Source of the DNA: Galaxea fascicularis
Taxonomy: Eukaryota; Cnidaria; Anthozoa; Scleractinia; Euphylliidae
DNA length: 64,000 nt
Direction of reading: 5' to 3'
Assembly (NCBI GenBank): GCA_948470475.1
Contig: OX419335.1
Coordinates: 15,429,026 to 15,493,025, forward strand
Of this stretch, positions 56,474 to 64,000 are shown piece after piece (the stretch's first letter is position 1; every line of letters starts with the position of its first letter). Under the pieces are notes generated by a model. That model ran no database searches and was not told where the DNA came from. It worked only from the letters and a program-made list of their open reading frames with translations. The translations under genes were made by a program, and so were the position numbers.

Positions 56474-56663
56474 TGTGGCGTGTCTTGCGTGACACTGCTG
56501 ACCGCTGGACACCAGGTCCCCCAGCAATGTAACCAGGCCCTCAGCATTGTGTTGGCGCGTCTCGCAGCTCGGCTTCACGATCATTAAAAGTTTTCGTTAT
56601 AATTTTGTTTAGCTGTGTTTTAGTTCTGTTGTCTAGCTGTGATGGTTTTCGAACAACGCGACA
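56474..56663 (+). repeat. 3-prime LTR
   Basis: 190 bp, near-identical to 52066-52256 and followed by the GAAAG duplication and then the other half of the host repeat. Confidence 0.95.
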
Positions 56664-57283
56664 GAAAGTGCCGTCGATGTCCTTTTTTTACAATAACATC
56701 GAAAAACGTCGAGCGAAATCGACTTTACTTTTCCTTGAGAAAAGTGACTGCGAGAGACTGATCGAGCATATTATTTTAGCCATGAATCAACTCAGTTGAT
56801 CAACTGCAATTATCTAGTAATGTTGAGAATGGTTTTATTCTTGACTTCGATGAATTACAAATATTGCAAACAACAAACCTTGACTACAAGTCGTGGGTGG
56901 TATTATTTTTGACATCACTGTTAATGATAAGATCTGATTCTGGATTTCTGAAAAACATTTTTCAGCTGTAAACATTGAACAAAGGACGAAGTTTTTACTG
57001 CGATTTTTTAACTAACAACGAGAATTGCTGTTGAGGGACAACATATTGCTGGCATTTCCAATGCTGCAGCTGTTAAAAATCGTGTTTACGTTTGGCAATG
57101 TGTTGTTGATTGCTCTTTGCAAGTTTCCAATAATGTCAACAAAGCGACGCCGAGGATATAAACCGTCCGCACTTCACTTGGCTTTTCTTCAACCAATTCT
57201 TTGCCCAAAATCACTCCGAACGCAGACCTAACGCAGAAGCCGTCATTTCACACAATAGTATTGCTGTGCTAAGCAGATACAAA

Positions 57284-57682
57284 TACCGAATGTGGCGGGG
57301 TTCTTCCCCCTTATTTTCCTGCCTTGAACAACAATAATCAAATGAAGAATGATCGTCGCAGTTGTGATCGCAATTTGATTTCATATCCGCAGTTCACATA
57401 TGATTTCTTTCATATGCATCATTCACTTACATATCTTTCACGGGAACATATGAACCCAAAATTGACCTGCTCGCAACGTCAGTGGCTTCATAATTCAGTT
57501 GATAGAGCATCGCACCGGAATCGCGAGGTCACGGGTTCAAGCCCCGTTGAAGCCCTGAATTTTTTTCAGGCTTCTTTACGCAATTGCAAAAATTGCGATC
57601 ACAACTGCGACGATCATTCTTCATTTGATTATTGTTGTTCAAGGCAGGAAAATAAGGGGGAAGAACCCCGCCACATTCGGTA
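57284..57682. repeat. Foldback element carrying a tRNA-derived SINE
   Basis: Outer arms: TACCGAATGTGGCGGGGTTC...GATCGCAATTT (57284-57375) and complement (57590-57682). Between them the plus strand has a tRNA-like head at about 57480-57552 with a degenerate A-box (TAATTCAGTTG) and a good B-box (GGTTCAAGCCC), then the tail ATTGCGATCACAACTGCGAC. The A-box changes and missing flanks argue against a working tRNA. Confidence 0.75.
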
Positions 57683-57761
57683 ATAACTGCGATAAAAACC
57701 AATAGGGGAAGCATTGTCACCGTCATTTTGGTTCTTTTTGTATCATGTCCTTGAGAATAAA

Positions 57762-57957
57762 GTGGAGAAAAAAGTCGGGATAAAAAACTAAGAGCGAGAA
57801 AAAAGTCGAGAAAAAAGTCGAGATAAAAAACTAAAGGCGCGAAAAAGGTCGAGATAAAAAACTAAGAGCAAGAAAAAAGTCGAGATAAAAAACCAAACGC
57901 GAGAAAAAAGTCGAGATAAAAAACTAAGCGCGAGAAAAAAGTCGAGAAAAGGAAATT
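57762..57957. repeat. Minisatellite, unit about 30 bp
   Basis: About six copies of a unit like GCGAGAAAAAAGTCGAGATA followed by AAAAACTAA, with small variations. The minus-strand open frame across it (LFSRLFSR, FSFLSRLFSR) is a by-product of the repeat. Confidence 0.85.
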
Positions 57958-58036
57958 GAGCCCGAATTTTGCATGGCACTAATTGAGCTCCGTAGATTTG
58001 TTTCGTCATGAGTATGATTAGTAATAGTAATTGGAC

Positions 58037-58617
58037 TAGGTTCTTACCGATAGTGCTAGCACTTTTTTTGGCATTATTTGGCTTCACGAGCACTTTTTTT
58101 TACATTTCATCCCAAAAAGCACTGCTAGCATTTTTTTTGGATTTTCGACTGATTATTGGTATAATTTTGTGTTAAAAAGCACAATCTGACTTTATTTATG
58201 TCATCCAAAGCCGCATTTTGTCCTCATAGGTCAGCGGTTGCCTTTTAGAAACCCAGTCCATCACACTCGTTCCAAGATGGCGTCATCCACGTTGTCATCG
58301 AGTAATAATGGAAATTAGCCAACCAAGGCAGAGATAGTTCGACAGCGTACTCTGCCATCAATCCATGGAAAAATAAGACTAGGGGCAACTGTGATGCAAA
58401 AAACATTGATCGTTAAAATTTGTTGTTGAAAAATGTAACTGAAAATCTGAAAAATGTAATATTCTATGTTTAAAAGAATCGGAAAAAAGTGAGCATTTTT
58501 ATGTAACCGAGGACCACTTTTTAAAAAAATTAGCATTATTTTAGCACTTTTTTGGCAAAAACAAGCACTGCTTTTAGCATTTAATGCTTTTTTACGAGAA
58601 CTTTCGGTAAGAACCTA
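58037..58617. mobile_element. hAT-like MITE with 8-bp target duplication
   Basis: Ends TAGGTTCTTACCGA and the exact complement TCGGTAAGAACCTA. Flanked by AATTGGAC at 58029-58036 and 58618-58625. Interior 581 bp, rich in AGCACTTTTTTTGGC-like motifs, no transposase. The 8-bp duplication and short terminal repeat suit hAT elements. Confidence 0.85.
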
Positions 58618-58625
58618 AATTGGAC

Positions 58626-59988
58626 CGAGTAGAGTACAATTCAGAGTAGTAAAGGGGGGGGGGCACTTGAGCCGATTCAAAAGAATAAATTAAAAGAACA
58701 ATGGGGTGAGTATTCCCTAGGGACAGAGAACAATGGGGATATGGTAATTATCACGTGCACAGCACGAGGGCAGGAAGGTGGGTATGACGTCATCATCATA
58801 GGGGTCAAAGTCCAGGATTTCGCAATAGGGTTGAGCAGGTATCAAGGAATGACATCATCACATAGGTATGCAAAAGACATTACTCAACTCCATGGCTTGT
58901 CACGCATCGTAAGCTCTTTTTTTCAAGAAACACAGCGTAATGAGGTCTTGAAAAATAAAATTGATTCTAATCGAAAAAAACTAGCGGGAATGAATGTGTT
59001 TATTCAAAGAGATCAGATGAAAATGTAAACAAGAATGTTTAGCGTGAATCAACGAATTATACTAAGTTTGTAATTCGAGTGTGTAGAGTGTATTCTTATC
59101 CGAATGATGAAATCAAACAAGAATGTTTTGCGTGCTCGATCAAAATGAATTTGTAAATTCTACATGGAAGATGAATTTGTCAAACTTCACACGGCGTTTT
59201 GTCGGCAGAACCACGCGCTCCGCTCTCATTGTGAAATCCGAAGTAAACACGGTTTTTGATTCGAGTTTTACCCTACAGTAGCTTATTGTAGAAAAACCGA
59301 AAACTTGAATCAAAGCGCCAACGGAGAACCATCTTCGATTACGATGGAAAGATTGAAAGCTAATGATAGTTCCAGTTTAGTTTAGTTTATTTATGAAATG
59401 TTTAATATTACAGAAATTACAGAGACACACAGCGAAATGTGAGTATAGATGAATAGACAGCGGCGCAGAGGGATCTCGACTACAACAATAATTCATTAGA
59501 TGTTATTGTCACATGCAAATTTCAGACAAACAATTCACCTGCAAAACATGTTATTGTGGTCACGGAGGCGAGAATACAAACATCTTTTCTCAAAGTTGAC
59601 CGAAATCATTTTTAACGTTGGGCATCTCGCTTCCTCGAGGTCTTAAAAGCACCCCTTGGGCCGATCTTAGTGGTTTGATTCAACTCTCAGTTATAGGTAT
59701 TAAAACAAGAGTCGGTTTAAGTTGTTTGAAACAATCATTTGAAGCGCACGACCAATGATGATGAATTACACAGACTTGACAATTAAACATACAATACAGA
59801 GACTTAATTTGCAGTGAATTTGAAATGGATAAAAGTCAACCGCATTTCTTTCAAGCAATTTCAAACAATTTATTGTATTAACAAGAGCTATAACAAAAAG
59901 TGCTTGTGCTTCGTAAAGCCGTTACTTTAATAGACGCATTGTTTGATTTAATACGGTTCCCAATGTCTATTGCTCCTCAATCTTGCCA
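58626..59988. other. Intergenic; LINE-type tail at about 59365-59400
   Basis: CCAGTTTAGTTTAGTTTATT at about 59370 looks like the 3-prime tail of a minus-strand LINE or SINE, similar to 62862-62885. Otherwise no gene recognised. Confidence 0.4.
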
Positions 59989-60468
59989 CTAATGGAGTTC
60001 TCGCCTTGTAGGACCTTTTAACACTTTGCGAACGGAGTCTGGTGGTGTTTCCATCATCCATTCGTGTACGGCTGGTTCCTGGGGTGAAGGTGGCGTTTCA
60101 ATGCTGACGGGAATTTTTGACCGCGTTGTAGCGACCGGTGTAGCAGGTAGTTTTCTTGGTGGTTGTTTTGTAATCTTTACCTGGGATGTCAACGGTGGTT
60201 GCGTTACTTTAGGAGTTGTCTGTGCTGCGGGAGGCGTTGGCGTTGTAATACCACCGTAGGTTTTACAATCGATTCGCTCTTCATTTGTTTTGATAGCCAA
60301 TAAAGTCACTTTTTGGTCTTCTGGTAAGGAAGAATCCATGATACTTTTCATGTCTCGATCCAAACGTGTTAACGTCGTAAGCTGCGGAGGAGTTGTTAAC
60401 CGGTGCTCTGTTTCGATACTTAGCAATAATTGTTCCGGAACAAGCAGCATCTTTTGCGCGTCTTTCAT
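59989..60468 (-). CDS. Polinton-associated proline-rich ORF
   Basis: 159 codons from ATG 60468. An N-terminal helical part (EQLLLSIETEHRLTTPPQL, LTRLDRDMKSIMDSSLPEDQ) precedes a Pro/Thr-rich middle (TPTPPAAQTTPKVTQPP) and a short end with VRKVLKGPTRR. The start codon overlaps the stop of the preceding basic ORF (ATGA), a compact virus-like arrangement. Function not recognised; the frame is intact. Confidence 0.55.
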   Translation of the reverse strand: MKDAQKMLLVPEQLLLSIETEHRLTTPPQLTTLTRLDRDMKSIMDSSLPEDQKVTLLAIKTNEERIDCKTYGGITTPTPPAAQTTPKVTQPPLTSQVKITKQPPRKLPATPVATTRSKIPVSIETPPSPQEPAVHEWMMETPPDSVRKVLKGPTRRELH

Positions 60469-60937
60469 TTCAACACTTTACCCAATAAATCCACGGCCAA
60501 AGGAGCAATCAAATCGGCGAGAGCTGGTAAAAAACCTCCTTGTTGATTAAGGACTTCTTTTTTTTCTTGAGACTAGGTTTCTTACGCGTCAAATAGAGGA
60601 GCTTTGTCTTGTGCGGCTTCAACCGTTTAAATGATGAACTCGGTACGAGAATGTTTCCCTTAAGTAGGTTTAAAGCAATCTCGCCGATGGCCTCTATCTG
60701 TCCTCTGTTAGCGTGAGCTATCATCTCTTTACGTTGTTTCCCATTGCTATTGAAACATGTACAAAGAAAGGGTAAATGTCGATTGACTTTGGAACCATTG
60801 GAGAGCTGTCGTTTCTGTTTGGTCGTTCTTCCAGAACGCAAAACCATGTTACCACCACTTTGATTCGTTTGTCTTGCCGTACGATGCGACGTGTGAGAAG
60901 TCATCGTGTTAACTGCAGTCCACTGCCAATGGATCAT
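60465..60937 (-). pseudogene. Polinton-associated basic ORF, frameshifted
   Basis: From ATG 60937: a basic protein with RQLSNGSKVNRHLPFL, RGQIEAIGEIALNLLKGN and KKPSLKKKKKS. At a run of eight A (about 60553-60560, minus strand) the frame changes; in the other frame LNQQGGFLPALADLIAPLA continues to a TGA at 60467-60465 that overlaps the next start. A homopolymer sequencing error would have the same look. Role unknown; small basic proteins beside capsid genes may bind DNA, which is inference. Confidence 0.55.
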
Positions 60938-61424
60938 TCATTTTATGCGTTTTCTTGTTGACGTAAACTACGGGATACGTTTGGGACAAAGGCAATATGT
61001 TGCTACGTAATCGTAGAGTAACTGGTGTTCGCGGATGCAAATCCAGCATGAGATAACCATAGGGTTGCGAAGTGGCATCTTGACAACTCTCCCATACGTA
61101 AGGCACTTGTCCTGCAAAGGCTTGTTGTGCCAGTGTCCGGAATCCCAAAGTATCGCGAGGGTTATTAAACGCAATAATGTAGTGGGCATTGAGAGAGATA
61201 CTGCGGGAAAACTTTCCAGGTGGAAAGAGGTTTTGCGTCAAATAAATGCAGGTGACGTAACTGTCAAAGAATTCACTTTCGTGTGGTGATTCAAAGTACA
61301 TGGCCACCCATTGTGTTCCGGGTTTGTCGTGAGGGTCCGTGTTTGCAATGAGACTGGCTGGGTAGGTGTTGATGACAGGTAATTTGTCACTTGGAAACAC
61401 GCCTTGAATCAGTGGTGTTAACAC
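60909..61424 (-). pseudogene. Fused remnant: adenain-like protease start and packaging-ATPase end
   Basis: The first part (GVFPSDKLPVINTYPASLIA, GTQWVAMYFESPHESEFFDS) resembles the N-terminal half of the adenovirus-type cysteine protease of Polintons. From YLTQNLFPPGKFSRSISLNA, with AFNNPRD and YGYLMLDLHPRTP, it resembles the C-terminal part of the packaging ATPase. The two halves run together without the remaining parts of either gene, pointing to an internal deletion. In the protease part, Gln stands where the family has its catalytic His, before WVA. Assignments rest on remembered family features. Confidence 0.5.
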
Positions 61425-61479
61425 AGGGTCACAAAGACAGGCTTGTCATAGTTCTAGGGTAGTATGCATCACGTTTGAA

Positions 61480-62807
61480 TTAAGATCCTTGTGACAAATC
61501 GTAGACCACGCGCCTGTTGCGATCAATTTCCAACTGATTCTGAAATTCCGCGTACACGATTAAATTGAGAACTGCAGCAGTTGCAGTACCAAACTTCAGG
61601 TACAGGTTGACGTTACCCGTTCGATGGGGTATCAAATGGCTGGGATGTCCACTTCCCGCTGGCGTCAAATCAAAACTGAACAAGCCGTAACCGTTCTCCC
61701 AATCCTCTCTGTCAATGTCAAGACTGGACCGCAATTTATCTCTCCACTATCGGAGAAGAGGGTGTTGTAACCATCGATCTTTTTCCCGCCTGTCAGGTCC
61801 AGAGCAGAATAGGGCGTTTCTTCTCCGTTGACAGTCAGGCGAATATCTTGCAGACCAAACAACTAAAAATTGAAAGGATTTCTTCCCAGATTGCCGTTAT
61901 AGGCATCGTTTCGCACCATTCCGAAAATGATGCACTGAGGAATCAGCCCATGGAATAGGTCCGTCTCTTTATGATTTAACACCCCTTGAGGAATGATTTT
62001 AGCATGCGTGAGGGTCCTGGTTAACGTATAGATGGCTGGCAGAGCAGCGCTTCCCTCTTGACCTTGCATGATCTCTTTATGTTCTAGTTTCGTACTGTCC
62101 GCTACACGCACTGTGCGTATGCGAAGGGTGCTTCACACAATCTTTAGTTTGCAGTTGTTGGGAGTCTCACCCCCCATGAGCACAAAGGCGTCGCTGTTCA
62201 GATCCACCTTGACTTTAATTTCCAAACCATCCAGGAGTAACCTGTCCATATTAAACACGTCGCAAAGGGGTACTCCAACCAACCCCACTTCTACTCCGTT
62301 GTTGGTGAATGTTGCTCTTTTCACCAGACCCTGGTTATTGTCTGCTGTATTGTCCACTTCATCCATATGCCTTGCAGTATCTTTGTAGTACAGAGCTTTG
62401 GAAAGGTACGATTTCTTAGCCTGTTCTGTAAAGTTTAATAATGTCTTGTTGTAAGCATTGTAAGCTTGAGTGTCTGACTGTTCCGTCACTAACGTTTCGT
62501 TGATCTTGATGGTAAACTGTTTCACGATCGAATGGAGAGTGTTATTCACCAGAGAGTACTTTTTTCCTTCACCCGTGCCCGACCCATCTTGCTTGGTAAT
62601 TTTTACCACCAACCGTAGCTCGGTCTTGTAAATGTCAATGTAGTCCTTTAGGGGTTTGATCACAAACTCGATGGGATTGGTTCCCGTTTGAACTGGTTCA
62701 TAATCCAGCCATTTGCTACTGACGATTGACACATCTGTGACAGGTACCTGAAATAACTGCAAGCTTGAATTCCCACCAGGGGCTGAGAGAGGGTGTGCTG
62801 AAGCCAT
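61480..62807 (-). pseudogene. Major-capsid-like gene (F54H12.2-like), three frameshifts
   Basis: Begins at ATG 62807 (MASAHPLSAPGGNSSLQLFQ). Segments: 62807-62133, 62111-61863, 61862-61735 and 61734-61480, each in a different frame from its neighbour, with breaks near 62130, 61862 and 61740. The last segment has ENGYGLFSFDLTPAGSGH and VIVYAEFQNQ-like LIVYAEFQNQLEIDRNRR, typical of the protein named F54H12.2-like in many animal genomes, which matches the double-jelly-roll major capsid protein of Polintons. About 440 residues in total, near the usual length. Non-functional as it stands. Confidence 0.75.
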
Positions 62808-62861
62808 ACTTAGTCAAAAATAGTCTTGAATGTCGAATGCGATGTTCTCCGTTTCTTGATC

Positions 62862-62950
62862 AGTTCAGTTCAGTTCAGTTTATTTGCCATTTCATAAGAG
62901 ATAAAATATAAGATACAAATTATGAAATTTGAAATAAAATGGCGAGAAAG
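62862..62950 (-). repeat. Small retroelement tail insertion
   Basis: AGTTCAGTTCAGTTCAGTTT followed by ATTTGCCATTTCATAAGAG, AT-rich, resembles the tail at about 59370. It sits between the major-capsid-like gene and the small ORF and probably altered the end of the latter. Confidence 0.5.
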
Positions 62951-62951
62951 C

Positions 62952-63224
62952 TCATAAAGAAACCACTGGGTGAGTACTGAATGGTTTGGCTTTTACCGTA
63001 CGCTTATATGCTCTTTTCCCATGACCTTGCTGTGTAATGTCATCAATGGTGCCCGTGAGTAAACTTTTTCCAGCCGCTTTGGTTCTCGATTTGGCAGCTG
63101 CCTGCAAAGGTTGACCATCATGACGTCTTGAACAATTTGCATTCCTGTTTTCAACCCGGTATTGAGCAATCGCTTTCCAACGTTCTTTGCTGTTGTTTTG
63201 AGACAGGGTGTAGCGTTCCTCCAT
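62952..63224 (-). CDS. Polinton-associated small basic ORF
   Basis: 90 codons from ATG 63224: MEERYTLSQNNSKERWKAIA, CSRRHDGQPLQAAAKSR, TGTIDDITQQGHGKRAYKRT. Position between the two capsid-like genes is its only functional hint. The 3-prime end abuts a small repeat insertion, so the original C terminus may be lost. Confidence 0.5.
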   Translation of the reverse strand: MEERYTLSQNNSKERWKAIAQYRVENRNANCSRRHDGQPLQAAAKSRTKAAGKSLLTGTIDDITQQGHGKRAYKRTVKAKPFSTHPVVSL

Positions 63225-63307
63225 AGATACTTATGTCCCCTCCTTGTGGAAAGGGTATAACTTGTTGGTGATACGGGTAAAATTGATGGTTCATGGGCAA
63301 CAACATG

Positions 63308-64000
63308 TTATAGAATTGCATGACGTCGAAAATACAACTTTACACGTAAAGTAGCAGACACAAATGTTATCGGTTGACCAGTGTCTCCTCTTATATCGAT
63401 GGCCACTGATGAAAACACAGATGTACGGAGTGAATGGTAGGTTGGTTGTTTGACTTCTTCTGTCACCGTGTCACCCTGCTGACCTCGGAGTACCAGTATT
63501 CGGAGCACGTTAGTTTGGGCGTCTCCTACCACTTGGGACTCGATTAGATCTGAATACACGTACATGGCCTGAAAAGAGTGTCTCGACAACATTCCCCACA
63601 CCAAGTCTTTTTTTCTGGCAAGCGTGGTTCTGGTCGTCAACAAAGTGATGCTTTGATCGGGTTTCAATTCGAAAAGGGGGGAGCTCTGGAGTTGGTACAA
63701 AGCAGGTAGCTGGTTCTTGTGATTTAAGTACCCTAGGGAACGGGCTAATATCTTGGGCAGAGTCACGTACCAAGCAGTGGGCAACCTCAACTCGAAGTAA
63801 TGTTGAGCTTTATCGTGAATTTAAAAGCACTCGTTTCCTCCTAAACTTGTAATCGTTTCTTCACTTTTGAGATAAAGGTCCTTCAAAGCGTTATGAAGTC
63901 CCATCAACATACCATCTATTACGTCTTTGACCGTACGGTAAATGCCGCTTGGGAGGTGAATGGACAATGACCAAGGAACAGGCCCTGCCTTACAAAGCAA
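63308..64000 (-). pseudogene. Minor-capsid (penton)-like gene, runs off the window
   Basis: The frame enters at the window end (KAGPVPWSLSIHLPSGIYRT, KDVIDGMLMGLHNALKDLYL), meets an in-frame TAA at 63823-63821, and continues in the same frame (RLPTAWYVTLPKILARSLGY, MYVYSDLIESQVVGDAQTN, VAIDIRGDTGQPITFVSATL) to a stop near 63308. The DIRxDTGxP and final LYFRR strings suit the minor-capsid or penton-like protein of Polintons. The single stop suggests fairly recent decay. The start lies outside the window. Confidence 0.6.

Larger units (their letters stand above)
52066..56663 (+). mobile_element. Ty3/gypsy LTR retrotransposon, young insertion
   Basis: LTRs at 52066-52256 and 56474-56663 start TGTGG and end ACA, with a GAAAG duplication on both sides (52061-52065 and 56664-56668). 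The LTRs differ by one C in a run and one G/T change. A primer-binding-like site follows the left LTR; a polypurine tract precedes the right one. Gag is broken by stops; pol is one open frame of 1038 codons. Domain order protease-RT-RNase H-integrase and the IADD variant of the RT box suit the Mag/K02A2.6-like lineage. Recent by its LTR identity, but the protease junction is damaged, so it probably cannot move on its own. Confidence 0.95.
50417..57265 (-). repeat. Long dispersed repeat, copy 2, twice interrupted
   Basis: Pieces 57265-56664, 52065-51752 and 50712-50417, read on the minus strand, align in order with 6900-9157. The gaps are exactly a Ty3/gypsy element and a Mutator-like element, each with its own target duplication, so the uninterrupted copy 1 shows both empty sites. 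Confidence 0.8.
59989..64000 (-). mobile_element. Polinton/Maverick remnant (capsid-encoding end)
   Basis: Six minus-strand reading frames in one direction with tiny spacers or overlaps: minor-capsid-like (off the window end), small ORF, major-capsid-like, protease/ATPase remnant, basic ORF, proline-rich ORF. Capsid genes beside protease and ATPase pieces are characteristic of Polintons/Mavericks and related adintovirus-like elements. Stops, frameshifts and a small repeat insertion show decay. DNA polymerase, integrase and terminal repeats lie outside the window or are lost. Confidence 0.75.

Noticed and set aside
57480..57552. A tRNA gene
   Set aside because: The A-box is degenerate and the sequence continues into a repeat tail with copies elsewhere; it is a SINE head.
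57762..57957. A CRISPR array
   Set aside because: Units are contiguous tandem copies without unique spacers, in a eukaryotic context.
57788..58093. A 101-residue Phe/Leu/Ser-rich membrane protein
   Set aside because: Encoded across a minisatellite; periodic residues follow the DNA repeat.
61734..62807. Several separate small genes
   Set aside because: The pieces join in order as one major-capsid-like gene interrupted by frameshifts.

Overview
The window looks like nuclear DNA of a cnidarian, most likely an anthozoan such as a stony coral. The evidence is AT-rich sequence, spliced genes with GT-AG introns, very many short inverted-repeat (MITE/foldback) elements, CR1/L2-type LINEs, a Penelope-like fragment, a Mag/K02A2.6-type Ty3/gypsy element and Polinton/Maverick remains. 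The species assignment is inference; no marker gene fixes it.

Left third (about 2.6-20.1 kb, minus strand): one large gene in nine coding exons. Phases match at every junction and give a 987-residue product. Blocks in the first, fifth, sixth and last exons resemble the vertebrate LAS2/C18orf54 protein. Its introns hold nested MITEs, a LINE tail, a Penelope GIY-YIG fragment, a 59-bp perfect palindrome, a 2-kb foldback element and a CAACGG-rich array. A 362-bp piece of its seventh intron recurs just beyond the stop codon inside a large inverted repeat.

Middle (about 26-48.5 kb, plus strand): three two-exon genes for short secreted precursors of 72, 79 and 67 residues. Each has a signal-peptide exon, a phase-0 intron, and a second exon carrying RRSLCAAAR-x-LNC. 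They are paralogues; one further unit (41.1-42.3 kb) keeps the flanks but has lost both exons. I do not recognise the family; it is the best candidate here for something undescribed. The units are broken up by a 1.8-kb Mutator-like element with 9-bp target duplications, a PIF/Harbinger remnant, MITEs and tRNA-derived SINEs. Between the first and second peptide genes, a dispersed repeat was hit by a MITE, which was then hit by a 3.8-kb LINE whose start carries a 2A-like motif.

Right third (50.4-57.3 kb): an old dispersed repeat, also present at 6.9-9.2 kb, was invaded by a Mutator-like element (50713-51751) and by a young Ty3/gypsy retrotransposon (52066-56663) with near-identical 191/190-bp LTRs and GAAAG duplications. 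The intact 6.9-9.2 kb copy shows both empty sites. Beyond are a SINE-bearing foldback, a minisatellite and a hAT-like MITE.

End (60.0-64.0 kb, minus strand): decayed Polinton/Maverick genes: a minor-capsid-like ORF running off the window, a small ORF, a frameshifted major-capsid-like gene, an apparent protease/ATPase fusion remnant, a basic ORF and a proline-rich ORF.

No functional tRNA, rRNA or CRISPR features were seen. All calls come from reading the sequence; homology statements rest on remembered family features, not searches.
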